From Echria macrotheca (taxonomy: Eukaryota; Ascomycota; Sordariomycetes; Sordariales; Schizotheciaceae): a DNA stretch of 64,000 bases. The DNA is taken from contig MU839831.1 in NCBI GenBank assembly GCA_030411725.1, positions 1,550,001-1,614,000 on the forward strand. The letters run 5' to 3'. Shown piece after piece: positions 20,429-31,709 of the stretch; the stretch's first letter is position 1; every line of letters begins with the position of its first letter. The notes below the pieces were generated by a model. That model did no database searches, was not told the DNA's origin, and was given only the letters and a program-made list of their open reading frames with translations. A program made the position numbers and the translations under genes.

Positions 20429-23400
20429 TCACTCAGATGCGCCACCGTCTCCCGCCTCACCATCCCGAGCTTCACCGTCGTCACCTTCCTCCTCCTCCTC
20501 CTCCTCCTCCTCCTCCTCCTCCTCCTCCGGTGTCTTCCCCTCTCGATCCACCATAGAGAATTCCCGGGCGTATTCCTGCGCATATGCCCGCCCGAGGAGA
20601 TTCCCGACGAGCTCCTCGCCGCCAAAGGCCACCTTGTCGAACATTTCCGCCGTCCCCTCGGCCACCCGCACAAACTTGTCCAGGAACGCCCTGGCTCGTC
20701 TGACGTCCGGACGGCCTGCCGCTCGAACAGCGGCCTCGGCGTCGTCCACCCGATTCTCGAGCTCGTTCACCGCTTTTTCCACAAATCCCAGCGCGGTCCA
20801 GATCGAATCGTCCCAGACCGAATCGGTCCTCGCGTCGTCGTCAGCATGGAGGCTGTCTGCGCTGGTGGCCTCAGCCTCGGGGGGGCTGCGAGGCGTGTTG
20901 CCTATGTCCTCCCAGGTTTCCAGCGTGTGGTTCAGGGCGTCGACTTTTCTCCGGTATGCATCAAAGAAGCTCGTCCATTCCATGCTGAGCGCGGTCGACA
21001 CGTCCGAGTCCGTACGTATGGCCATGCCTGGCGAACTCGGCTCCTGGCTGCTTGGGCCGCGACCGCTTGTGACCTCTTCAATCCCCATTGTGCTGGGTTC
21101 TGTGCTGGATGCTGGAGTTGCTGGAATCGGGGGAGTGTCAGGCTCTGGCTCCCTTTTTATCTGACGACGAGTGGCACCGTAAGCCTTCTTGCCGGTTGGC
21201 GCCGGCTCGACGTCATCGGAGGCTAAGTCGGGAACGCAGCTGGACGAGGAAAAGAAATTGGCCACACAAGCAAGCCAAAACCAAGCGGCCCAGAAATAGT
21301 ACCAGTGCTCCTTTGCACTAGGAGCTGGAAGCAGTAGTGTTCCTGGCCCCCTAACCTCTTTCTCGCCTCCACTGCCCTCCCCTGCAGTCTCCTCGCTGCT
21401 CTTTTGTGCCTCATCATGTCCGGAGGCTCGAGCTGGCGGGACCAGGGAAGAGCTCGGCTCCACCGTGCTTGCTGCGATCTCAGATGCACCCGTCGGCCCC
21501 TGTTCATCAATGTCCAGGCTATCAGACCTCTTCCAGATTGCTACATCCGTGCGTGCTGCAATCTCAGATGCACCCGTGAGCCCCTGCTCATCGATGTTTG
21601 GAAGCAGGTCATCATACTTCTTCCAGATTTCTTCATCCGTGACTGCTGCCATCTCGGATGCGGACTTCTGATCAACACTTTCCGCCCCGTCTTCCGCGGC
21701 CGCAATCCGTTCTTCTTCTCCGCCCAGGGTCGCGGATTCCTCCGTGCCAGCGATGTCGCCCCATACTACGGGGTGATCGGGGTCTTCGAGTAATATCAAG
21801 AGCGCCTCACAGAGGTTTTTCTGCTTCTCGAACTCATCTCCCGGCTGTGTCAGCGTGCCCTTGACCGAAAGCGCAAGCATGCGGTCCCTCGCTTCTTCCA
21901 ACAACCTGAACTTGAGTAAGTTTGTGTGTTTTTCCTCGTCGTCCTTGGAAGCATTGATCTGCTCGTATAGGAAGTCGAGCATCCTTGAACACTTCTCGCA
22001 TAGCAAGAGGAATTCAACCGTCCTTGGATCGGTTGTTGTTTCTTTCTGCACCTCAGGCTCGTCGCTGGCCGTAAACATGCCACTCCCCATTGTATGGAGC
22101 GCCGGAAGCTCCTCCCGAAGGTCGTCGGCTTTCCTCACCAACTCAGAGTATTCCCGGGTCAACTGGTCCCTCTTTACGAGGGCTCGTTGCTCTGGATCCG
22201 AGCTCTGCGCTAGCTTCAGCATGCCAATGACCTGGTCCCGAAGCCTGCAGACGCGCTGATAGCGTGCCTCCGCGTTGCTTAAAATGGTGCCAAGTTTCCA
22301 TTTCCAGCTTTCTACCGGAAGATGATTGATCTTCGGCTTTGCGGCCTCGATATTCTTTATTACCCCGCTAAACACAGCCATCTTCAAAACTTCTTTCTGC
22401 ATCTCTTCCATTGACACTTCAGCGCTTGGCTCTCTTTGGACCTTAGGCAAGGCCTGTGGCTCTCCTTGGACCTTAGGCAAGGTCTGCTTGGTATCGGAGA
22501 CTGTCTCTGCGAATGTTACGAATGTGGACTCTTCCTTTTCAAACGCTGCGAAAGCCGATTCTAACTTCTTCACCAACTCGGCTGAGTGGCCGGCTTTGGA
22601 GGCTCTCGATATCTTATCATTGCTCTTGACTTCGATGAGCTCGTCGGTCGTTCTGTCGAGATAATCCATGAGCTGATGCAACCTGTTGATGACTTGTTGT
22701 TGCTTAGTTTCGTCTTGGAGGAGCAAAGCCCGTTCCATCCAAAGGCGGTACTTCCGCAAGCACTCCTCCACAACATCGCTCGCCGGTTTCTGGGTGTCGC
22801 TGGGCTTCCCTCGCTGTATCAATCCACCGAGGGCGGAATCAGCTACGGGCCGTGCTAAACTGTCTGCGAACTCGGTCTCGGACTCCCCTCGCTCTAGGGT
22901 TTCCATGGCCATCTTGATCTCGGACTTCGAGGGCTCTTCTCCTGTAATGTCAAGTGCCATCTTTTCGAAACCTTCGAACTGCTTCTTAACGGACGCGACT
23001 TTCGTAAACCACGCCGTTTCCTGAGTGTACGGACAAATACTGTCCATTGCGTGCAACGCCTCCGCGAGCTCGGAAAGTCGTTTTCGAAAAAATATAGTTC
23101 TTTTGTTTTCTGCCCCCAGACTACTAAGTCTGGACCTCCAGATAGACAGTTTTGCCTCCCACTCTCCCATTGTGGCTTGCGCCTGATGGTAGCTGTCAAT
23201 TGAGGCAATTTCTGCCTCTGTAACAGGGTCGTCAATTGGCATGGCCGGGGGAACTTGGACTATGAAGCTTTTCATCAACCGCCACACGTGAAAGACGGAT
23301 TCATTCCAGGCGTCAAGGGTCATGTTGGAGTCTTGCCGCAGCTCCATATCCAGCCGGTCCACCACAGCAACCAGCTCGCCGTGCTTCCTCCAGAGGTCCT

Positions 23401-26400
23401 TCTTCGTGAGCGCTTCTGCTTCGGGAAAAACATATTTCGCGAGTCTCTGCCCCCAAAGGTCAATATCTTCTCTGAAATGGTGTACGCGATTCGCCCTTTG
23501 CTCGCTGCTTGCTTCGTGCATGCTTACGAACCTGGATATTTGTTCGGAGGTGTCTGAACGTCGCAACACGTCTTGCTCGGCTTTGTTGGCAGGGCTCTTG
23601 GCTATCTCGGGTGTTTTCTTTTGAAAGTCCTGGAATGCCTCCCTCGTCCGCGCCACCACTTCAGTCCAGCGTTTGGGGGCGAACTCGTCTTGATGTTCTT
23701 GGGGCTCTTCATGAAGCGCCTTCTCTAACTCCTCCACCAGCCTGATCTGACCCAGCAGGTCATTCAGGATGAGGAGCCCCTTTTGGATAGAGGGCGCTTC
23801 GGTACCACCAATACGCATGTAACTGACGGCCGACTTTTTGATAGTAGAGGGCTCTTCGGGACTACGAATACCACGCATGTAAGATAAGAATCTTATCACC
23901 CAGAGAAGTAGTTTCCGACCGAACTCCCTGTTTTTTTTCTGGGCTCTTTTGCGTGTTGTTCTCTCCTGCTGGCTGGGTGGGCTGGCTTTAGCGTCGCCCT
24001 GTTGCGTATCGGGTGTGACGCCCAGGTCTGTGCTTGGTGAGATGAGCTCAGATGGGATTGTCGCTTCTCCCGTCTGACCCTTCTCTTCTACAGCTCCCGC
24101 CTCCGTCTGGCCAGCTCTCGCGCTCATCGCCTCGGCTTGTTGGGGACTGAGTTCGACGCTTTGGTCGGCAGTCAATGAGGTGGCGGCCGACAAAATTTCC
24201 GCTTCCCCCTTCCCAGTCTGCTGGGTTGTTACCGGCTCGCTCTGACTGGGCTGAACGGTTCCTGCTTCTGTCTGGGTGCCGGACATGGGGCCTGGCTGTG
24301 CGCTTTCCGACGTGCCCTCCGACAGACTCGACTCTTGTCTCTTTTCTGCTTCTTGAAGCTCACGCTGACGACGACGCTGGCGCTCCCCATTGAAAGCGGC
24401 CGCGTCCCAACCAAACCGTCTTCTGAGAGCCGCTGCAATCGTCACAATGGAGTCCTTTTCAATGATGCCTTTCCACGGCATAGTGAATCCCGCCCAAGTG
24501 AATGAAAGCGGGGGGAAGAACGAATAGTATCCTGGACATAGGCGCCACGAGGTAAACCCGACGAGTTCCATTGCCACACAGAACTTATCGAAGCTGAGGC
24601 TCTCGTTTCGGTCAAACAGCAGACGCAGAGTGCAGGCCGCTTCCGCGGGACATTCGTCCACCATAACCGCGGCCTGGGGGGGAAGCTTGGGTGACGCTTC
24701 GGGTCTGGGAGGGATGTCATAGAATGAAGTTTTTAGGCCTCGCATCTCGTATCTTTGCCTTCTTCCCGGAGCCAAGGGGTTCGGTGGAGGCTCTGATTTC
24801 ACAGTCGCCGGGGGGTCTACATTGTTTGTTGGTGTATCCTGTGTTGACCTGCCTTGCGCCTGGCTTGCTTTTTCCAAACTGTCGTTCTTGGCCTCTAGCA
24901 CGGCCAGAGCGTCGTGTTGTTGCCTGGGCTTAACCGGCATCTTTGCATTCTTCTTCTTCTTTTTATTTGCCTTCTTTGAGCCGCCGCCCTTTGCCTGTGC
25001 TGGGGCGGCCTCCTCCGGCTGAACCTTCTCGTCACCGGCCTGTTGCGCCTCCGGGAGGGCAGTCGTTCCTACCGCTTGCTGACTAGTACTTGTATTTTCG
25101 GAAACAACCGTGTCCGGATACTCCTCGGAATCTACCTTGTGCTGCTCCTCTGTGTTTGACGTTTTTATTTCCTCCGGTATCGCCTTTGTCGGCTGGTCTA
25201 CCAGGCTCGAGTTGCTTGGCTTCGAGACTGCTAGGGTCGTTTCGGCTGCCGGCGTATTTGACTCCGTGTCTGCTGCTGGTCCATCCGCTGCTGGTGGATT
25301 GTCTTCCACCGACAGCACTTCCAGTGGTTTCTCTGCCTGTGCCAGCGGCTCCTTTTCAACCAGCTCATTTGGTGCGTGGTCATCAGCCGGTGGGTCTTCC
25401 GCAACCGGTCCATCTGCTGCTGGTAGTTTGTTGTCTTCCACTTGCTGCAGTTCCCCTGGTTTCTCTTGTGCCAGCGCCTCTTCTTCTGCTGGTTCATCTG
25501 CCGCCGGGCCATCTCCCGGTGGGTCTTCCGCGACCGGTCCATCCGTTGCTGGTAGCTTTTCTTCCACTGGCTGCATTTCCACAGGTTCCTCCGCTTCTGC
25601 CGGTGTCCCTTCTGTCCCTAGCCTCTCCACTTCCCCCGGTGGCTTCTCTTCTGCAAGCGGCTCTTCCGCGGCTGGCCATTCAGTGAGAAATTCTCGTGCT
25701 GCCGCCGTGGGTCGGCTGTTCATAGACCACGCTCGTGGCCGCGGTTTGAACGCTTCAGGGTTCGATTCTAGAGAGAGCACATCCGCCGACAGAGAGGGCT
25801 GTACTGAGTCCCCCGTAACCGGCGAATACGTCGGGGTGGAAACTGGAGACGCTGGAATGCTGAGGTTCGGCGTCGCGCGAGGCAAGAAGAAGAAGAAGAA
25901 GACTTCTTCATCACTCTTCGCTCTTGGGCGATTTTTGTTTTTCGCCGGTGAAATGTCTGCTGTTCTTTGAAGCGCCTCAGAAAGCCAGTCCGTCGGCCCG
26001 GATTTCGGCTGCCCTACGTGAGCTTCTGAATCCCGATCCAGAAGCTCTCCAGACGCCGCTGAGAAGCCGGCTGACGCCTCCGGGTTGCTGGCTTGGGAAG
26101 TTTGAAGGTCCTCTTCAGTTGATAATCCCCCGCGAAGACTTGGTTCTGACGACTCCCCCGCCGGGGGCTCTGATGCAACATCCTCGTATTTGGATCCCTG
26201 GTCAGATTCGGGGACTCGCGGGGACTTCATTTCATCGCCCGAAGGCTGAGCTGTTGGGTTAGGCACCTCGTCTTTTGGCCAATAGAGGTCGTAGAGCCCG
26301 TAGAGCAACTCTCCGTAAAGGAATCCAAGCTTGGTACCCGCATTACGAAAAATGAAATCGTTTAGTTCGGATAAAGCAGAGCTGACCGTGGAGTCGTTGC

Positions 26401-27994
26401 TTAATACGGCCTCCCAGTCGGTCCCCGTCCCCAACGCCTCAGAGTCGAAGTCAGTCTTGAGATTGTTTAGCTCCAATGCGAGTTGGTCCATCCTTTGTAA
26501 CATGAGCTGTTTCGACTTCTTTACATCGGCGACACCAGGAAGCAGCTGAATCTGAGTCATGAAGTAGGCGATAAAGGCCAGCTCAAATAGCGCTTCAGTC
26601 TCTCGGGCGCCCAGCAATGCGTCCTCGTTTCCGCCCGAGTTGCCATTCGACGGCAGTTCAACCACAATCTTCTCGATCGTCTCATGTACTTTGTCGAAAC
26701 TGATCTTGGAGTCGCACAGATAGAGCGCCCAGTCAAATGGAGTTGAAGAAGTTTGTGGCGTTGGTAACTTGTCTTTGGGCCGCACCATCGGGGTCCCATC
26801 TCCCTCGAAGCTGTCCTCGATCCTCTGGAACTTGCCTTTTGCTCTTGGCGAAGATTGAAGCTGGCGTTTGAAAATGTTCTGGAGGTACCTGAATTCTATG
26901 TTGCTCATGTCCCACAGCGCCTGTGTTACTAGTCGTGCTCTTTCTGTGTCGTTTTTTGCAGCGGCATACTCTAGCGAGTTGAGAGCTAGCATAATGAACC
27001 GCCAGATAACCTTTTCGCGGGAATTATGTACTGCTGCTTCGAAAATTGCCTGGCTCACGTATTTCCTCTGGGCTACTTTGGGCGGTACTCGTCCCTTTCT
27101 GTCAGGCACGCGGTCCGGGAGACTCAGCCACCAGTACCTTACGTCGTGGCCGAAGATATAGCTATCTGATGCGAAAAGCTGTAGATGCTCGTGGGCTGAT
27201 GTTAGTTTCATGAAAACTATGTTTCTCAGCCAATAATAAGAGGGGGGCCCCGGCCAGTGGCCTGGGGTAAGTAGCTCTCCTGCCGGTGTCGGGAGAACAA
27301 CTGCATCAGGACGACGACACCGGTTTTGAAGCTTGATGTATACCAGAAAGTAATCCAACAGGCGTGTCGCGGCTAAAATGTACCAGCGCTGCCTTATGAT
27401 GAGGTGCTTTGCGAACTCACGGCCAATGTAGCGCGTACCGTGCTCTCGGTTGAACTCGATGAGTTTCTGTCCCCGGTTCTTGTCCTGCCGTGACATCTCG
27501 GTGCAATACTGTGCCAAGTCCCCGGAATTGGGGCCAAGGTCAATAAACTTGTCGAGCTTCTCCTCGGACTCCTCGAATTTCTCTGACATCTGGAGGAGCT
27601 TGAGATACATCTGGTCTGTAAGTGATCCGGGGAATGCCTTGCCGGTGAATTGGTATCTCGGGGAATATTTGGCGCGGTATTCGAGTATGTCGAATAAGCG
27701 TTTCGCTTGGAGATTGGGTGCGTCCTGCACAGAACTATACAACTAGTCCATGGGTCCCATGTGCAAGGGCAAGGTCTTGCAGTCCTTTTGGATGGTAAGA
27801 AGCAAGATTCGCTGGGCTGCTGTGTTGGAGAGGGTGGAACGTAACCCCATCAGTGCCTGTTCGTTCTCGGTATACCTGCCGTGAAGCTCACTCCAGGATG
27901 TGCGTAGATGTTCGAGCGCGGGTTGGATATCGTCTTGGTTCGCCGCTACGGTCGCCAGCGGCAAAATGAGTTCGAAAGCACCGGGGCGATCCAT
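20429..27994 (-). CDS. Giant unrecognised coiled-coil protein with one membrane segment
   Basis: Proposed exons 27994-27876 and 27734-20429, about 2,474 residues. The main exon is a 7.3-kb open frame. I place the start at MDRPGAFELIL; a phase-compatible 141-bp intron (GTATAC to TATAG) removes an in-frame TAG at 27743-27745. Regions seen: an N-terminal alpha-helical, aromatic-rich block (to about residue 470); a Ser/Glu/Pro low-complexity stretch; three to four imperfect repeats of about 40 residues containing DGPVAEDPP and DGPAA (about 731-863); a Lys-rich patch (KKANKKKKKNAKM); a small HicA-like module (about 1070-1147); a long charged coiled-coil region (about 1230-2060); a tandem duplication (2064-2129); one strong hydrophobic segment WYYFWAAWFWLACVANFF (about 2182-2202); and a C-terminal domain ending in 14 consecutive Glu. 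No catalytic motif was found. Coding bias and absence of stops make translation very likely; function is unknown. Confidence 0.8.
21465..21660 (-). repeat. Tandem duplication of 84-90 bp inside the giant gene
   Basis: Two near-identical units, 21465-21548 (84 bp) and 21549-21638 (90 bp), followed by a partial third copy from 21639. Each encodes a segment of the form ASEIAARTDVAIWK followed by IDEQGPTG. Length differences are multiples of three, so the frame is kept. Confidence 0.85.
22428..22487 (-). repeat. 30-bp tandem duplication inside the giant gene
   Basis: Two adjacent 30-bp units (22428-22457 and 22458-22487) differ at about three positions. They encode the repeated decapeptide around LPKVQGEPQA and LPKVQREPSA. 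Confidence 0.9.
23778..23884 (-). repeat. Diverged tandem duplication inside the giant gene
   Basis: Two adjacent segments of about 47 and 51 bp encode SYMRGIRSPEEPSTIKKS and SYMRIGGTEAPSIQKG. They share the SYMR start and the PSxxK end and remain in frame. Confidence 0.7.
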
Positions 27995-28772
27995 GGTGTC
28001 GGGTAGTGGGCTTGAAGCTGTTTGGAGTGTTGCAGTGCGTGGTTCGGACGCGTCCTGGTCTGTCTTTTTGTACTCTGAAGACGGCTTATGGCTGGAGGAG
28101 AATGTCGACGCCGCAGCTTGCAAAGGTGAGATGCCGGGCTGGTGGGGGGGCATGCGGTTTCCCAATCGTCGCCCAGGACGACATTCTGCAGGAATAGGTG
28201 GGATGAAGAAGGCAGGTTCCGGGTTGCATCGCGAGCCGCGACCCAAAAACTATGGTCCAATCGCAGGAACACGCTCCGTCTGGACGCAGGTCTGGGTCGC
28301 TTTCCTGGTACAACCAAATGGTGAGTGGCAGGTGTAATAATCTGGTCGACCAACCGGCTGATTCCAAATGCTTGCCAGCTAGGACTGCGACTTCCCAGCT
28401 GGGCTGCGGAACGAACATGACGTTGACAAAGAGGGGATCGGGAGGGACCCATCACCCGACTGCTTCCCTGGATTGCAATTACGGCAGGCGGCATGTCAGA
28501 ACCTGAACCTGGTGCGCTTCGGAACTGCCCTTTCGCCAGGGACTTTTTGCTTATTACCCGACTCGACCCAGCGGGAGAGGGCGCCTTCCTGTGCAAAGGG
28601 ACTCAGACTTTGCCGGCAGTGCAAGTACATGGCAGCAGATATAATAATTGCAACCACCTCCATCCCATCCCAACCCATCCCTGGACGTTGACCTTGGTCT
28701 CACCCGAATCGGCGGTCGCTAGTTGGGCTTTCTTCTCCGCCACCCCTTCTAAAAGTCAAGTTGGTTGTCACA
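27995..28772. other. Divergent promoter region
   Basis: About 780 bp between the giant minus-strand gene and the small secreted protein on the plus strand. Open frames extend into it on both strands, including an in-frame extension of the giant gene to 28246, but none has recognisable coding content. Confidence 0.45.
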
Positions 28773-29339
28773 ATGCCTTGTCGTGCCGGTCTTTTCGTAC
28801 TGGCGCTGGCACTTCTCTGTCTTGATGCTAGCGCCAGACCGGCGCAGCAGAGCTTTCAGGGGACGGGACAGTTGCGGACGACATGGCGGGATGGCGACCA
28901 TGCTGACCTCGGCTGTTTGACAGACCGGGGCCGCTGGACCAGCGACAACAGCACATGCGGAACCTTCGAGGCCACGCCGGACCCGCAGACCCCGTCGGTG
29001 TTTACCCTGAAGACTGATGCCGGGTACTGCAATGTGTACGGTGCCGAGTTCACCTGCGACGCGGGCAACGAGGCCCAACCCTTTGGAGTGAGTCAATGGG
29101 CCAGCCAGCCTGCCGCCTTCTTTTGGCGAACGAAGAGAGCTGACCGGACGCAAAAGACATGGCCTGAGAACTGGCCGAATGGCATCCCGGGACAGAAGGT
29201 TCTCCGCTGGGGGCAGTACGGCCTCATGGCCAGCTCAGCGGCAGGCCCTCCGTCGTTGGCAGATGCGCCCGAGGCCATTCATCTGGCTAGCTACAATGAG
29301 CCTGGCAAATTTGTATGGCTGACATGGCTGGGGCTGTGA
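28773..29339 (+). CDS. Small secreted protein resembling the RNase T2-like C-terminal domain
   Basis: Exons 28773-29087 and 29217-29339, giving 145 residues. The intron is GTGAGT to GGGCAG with a CTGAC branch; at 129 bp it is stop-free and in frame, so retention would add 43 residues. A clear signal peptide (MPCRAGLFVLALALLCLDASA) precedes the mature protein. The body matches, from memory, the C-terminal domain that follows the catalytic domain in fungal RNase T2-like proteins: GTGQLRTTWRDGDHADLGCL, GRWTSDNSTCGTFEA, YCNVYGAEFTC, and a closing WLTWLGL strand. Conserved cysteines are present as expected for disulfides. The histidines of the RNase T2 catalytic core are absent because that domain is missing. 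It is thus a free-standing secreted accessory domain; role unknown, possibly apoplastic or carbohydrate-binding. Confidence 0.75.
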   Translation: MPCRAGLFVLALALLCLDASARPAQQSFQGTGQLRTTWRDGDHADLGCLTDRGRWTSDNSTCGTFEATPDPQTPSVFTLKTDAGYCNVYGAEFTCDAGNEAQPFGVSQWASQPAAFFWRTKRADRTQKTWPENWPNGIPGQKVLRWGQYGLMASSAAGPPSLADAPEAIHLASYNEPGKFVWLTWLGL

Positions 29340-29804
29340 GCTGTTTTCACCGTCGGAGGTCGAACTGTACAGTATTTTGTCTACGTTCCTTTCGCCTTGA
29401 GCTTGACCACTGGTTGGCAGTTGCCAGGGATGAGCCGCTGGTGGTTATCATGGCGCTTTTCAATGGCATCAGTCTTGGACTCTGTCTCCCCAACAGTTTC
29501 TGAATGGATCATGGATCATGGAGCCGGAAACAATCAGAAGCATACAAGTACAAGTATTGAACAATGCGGACTTCAAATAACGGAATGCCAAGCCCGGCCG
29601 GGGTCGGTGAATGCTGTCGGTGATCCTGGTGTTCAAACAGGCAACCCAATTGGCGGTAAACGTGTTTCAAATCCCTTATCTTGCAACCCCAGCCCCCTCC
29701 CCGTGCACGGTCATGTGCTGTGCTGCTTGTTTGACGACGCACAATTCCCGTCCGTCCGGCGCCCACTGAAAATTCTAAACCAACAACCGTCAACGGCCGG
29801 AATC
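29340..29804. other. Intergenic region upstream of the methyltransferase
   Basis: About 465 bp, with no supported gene. Presumed terminator of the secreted protein and promoter of the sphingolipid methyltransferase. Confidence 0.5.
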
Positions 29805-31503
29805 ATGTCGGACGACATTGGACCCGATTTCCCATTCAAGCCGACGCCACCGGCGCCGGCACCCACGCTCAAGATCCAACATGACTGCGGCGTTGAGGTC
29901 ACGACGGTCAGTCCACAGTGCATTGTTTCGGTTTGTTGCGCAAACGCTGGAGTGCTCACCAACAATTGCAGTCGCCGTCGATTCACAACCCACCGCTGCC
30001 CGCCGATGGCCCCGGGAACGTCCACTTCTCCAACTACCTGTTGATCTCCCTGCTCCTAGGCACACCGACATATCTGGCCTGGAAAGTCGGCGGTGGCTTC
30101 AAAACCACCGTCTTCTTCTTCCTCATCACGCTCTTCCCCATTCTCATCGCCTTCTGGACCATCGCTTCCTCCATGAGCCCCCGCATGACTGAGCGCGTCA
30201 CAACCCCCGGCCTCCCGGTCGAGCATTATGTGACCTTCCACAAGGAGGAAGACCGCGCCAAGTATCGCGGCCGCACCAAGGTGCCGATGGAGACATTTAT
30301 GCGAAAGTACTTTGACGGCGATGCCGACTTCAATGGCGACGTGCTCGACGTGCTCGAATACCGTCACGACTGGGCTTCGTTCCGTTTCACCTGGGAGCTC
30401 TTCCGTTTCATCCTTCTCAAGTTCTTCACCGACGTCCTGGTGCACAGCCGCGCCCAGGACGAGGAGCAGGTTCGGGACCACTACGACCGTGGAGACGACT
30501 TTTATGCCTGGTTCCTCGGGCCGCGCATGGTGTACACATCCGGCATCATCTCGGACCCGACCAGGGAAGAAACGCTCGAGGAGCTGCAGGACAACAAGCT
30601 GGCCATTGTGTGCGAGAAGATCGAGTTGAAGGCCGGAGAGACCGTCTTGGATATCGGCTGCGGCTGGGGAACGCTCTGCAAGTTTGCGAGCGTGAACTAC
30701 GGCGCCAGCGCGACGGGCATCACCCTCGGCCGCAACCAGACGGCCTGGGGAAATGAGGCGCTTCGGACGGCCGGCATCCCGGAGAGCCAGAGCAAGATCA
30801 TGTGCATGGACTATCGCGACATCCCGGAGGGCAAGTACGACAAGATCACGTGTCTCGAAATGGCCGAGCACGTCGGCATTTTCAAGATCACAAACTTTCT
30901 TCGCCAGTGTTCCGACCTGCTCGAGGACGACGGGATCATGCTCCTTCAGGTTGCCGGCATCAGACAGCACTGGCAGTATGAAGACTTGGTGTGGGGTCTG
31001 TTTATGAATCGCTACGTTTTCCCGGGCGCTGATGCGTCCACCCCGCTTGCCTATTATGTCGGTTTCTGCGAGAAGGCCGGATGGGAAGTCAAGGCGTGAG
31101 TTGTATTATATCCCTGGCTCGTACTGTGCTGACCTAGCTGAAGTGTCGACACAATCGGCGTCCATTATTCGGCTACTCTCTGGAGGTGGTATCGCAACTG
31201 GTTGAACAACGAAAAGGACGTGACAGCGAAGTATGGCAGCAGATGGTTCAGGGTAAGTTTTGGATCCGGGAGCTTGCTTTGAAGACAGGCATGGACTGAC
31301 TGACGGACTAGGTCTGGAAATACTTCCTTGCTTCTGCTACCATTGCGTCTCGCCAGGGCTCAGCAACCTGTTACCAGCTCACTTTGGTCAAGAATATCAA
31401 CAGCGTCCACCGGATTAACGGTGTCCCGACGCAGTACTCGCTCTCGGGTGCTCTCGAGGCTAGCAGAAAGGCTGGAAAAGCGACTCTCCGTGACTCCAAG
31501 TGA
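29805..31503 (+). CDS. Sphingolipid C9-methyltransferase
   Basis: Four exons: 29805-29906, 29972-31095, 31144-31252 and 31312-31503, totalling 508 residues; all three introns (65, 48 and 59 bp) have good donors and keep phase. The enzyme adds the C9 methyl branch to the sphingoid base of glucosylceramide, a fungus-specific modification made at the ER, using S-adenosylmethionine. Two N-terminal membrane helices are visible (YLLISLLLGTPTYLAW and TTVFFFLITLFPILIAFW). The cyclopropane-fatty-acid-synthase-like core follows: HYDRGDDFYAWFLGPRMVYT, the AdoMet site VLDIGCGWGTLCKFA, EMAEHVGI, and GADASTPLAYYV. Length matches characterised fungal enzymes (about 510-525). The protein depends on AdoMet, which is also the substrate of SPE2 in this window, though no physical linkage is implied. 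Confidence 0.95.
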
Positions 31504-31709
31504 GGTAATCTACGCCGGACGCTGTTGGACTTGCTTCTGGATGGTTTTGATTGAAAAGCGCAGCGGAGGCACGAGCAGATCGAGACACTGATCCGAGCCG
31601 TATATTAGACAAATCTCGTTGTTGCGTCCCCAAATCTGCGGCAGAAGCAAGTCTTGGCCAGCCAGCTCTGACTCCAAGTGTTATTTTGGCTACCTACATA
31701 GAAAATCAC

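Noticed and set aside
20421..21164. 247-codon Ser-rich plus-strand frame opposite the end of the giant gene
   Set aside because: The poly-Ser run is the antisense reading of the poly-Glu codons; no independent support.
27743..28246. Upstream 167-codon frame as a separate gene before the giant gene
   Set aside because: It is in the same phase as the giant frame and shares its likely first exon from 27994; the part upstream of that ATG has no coding character.
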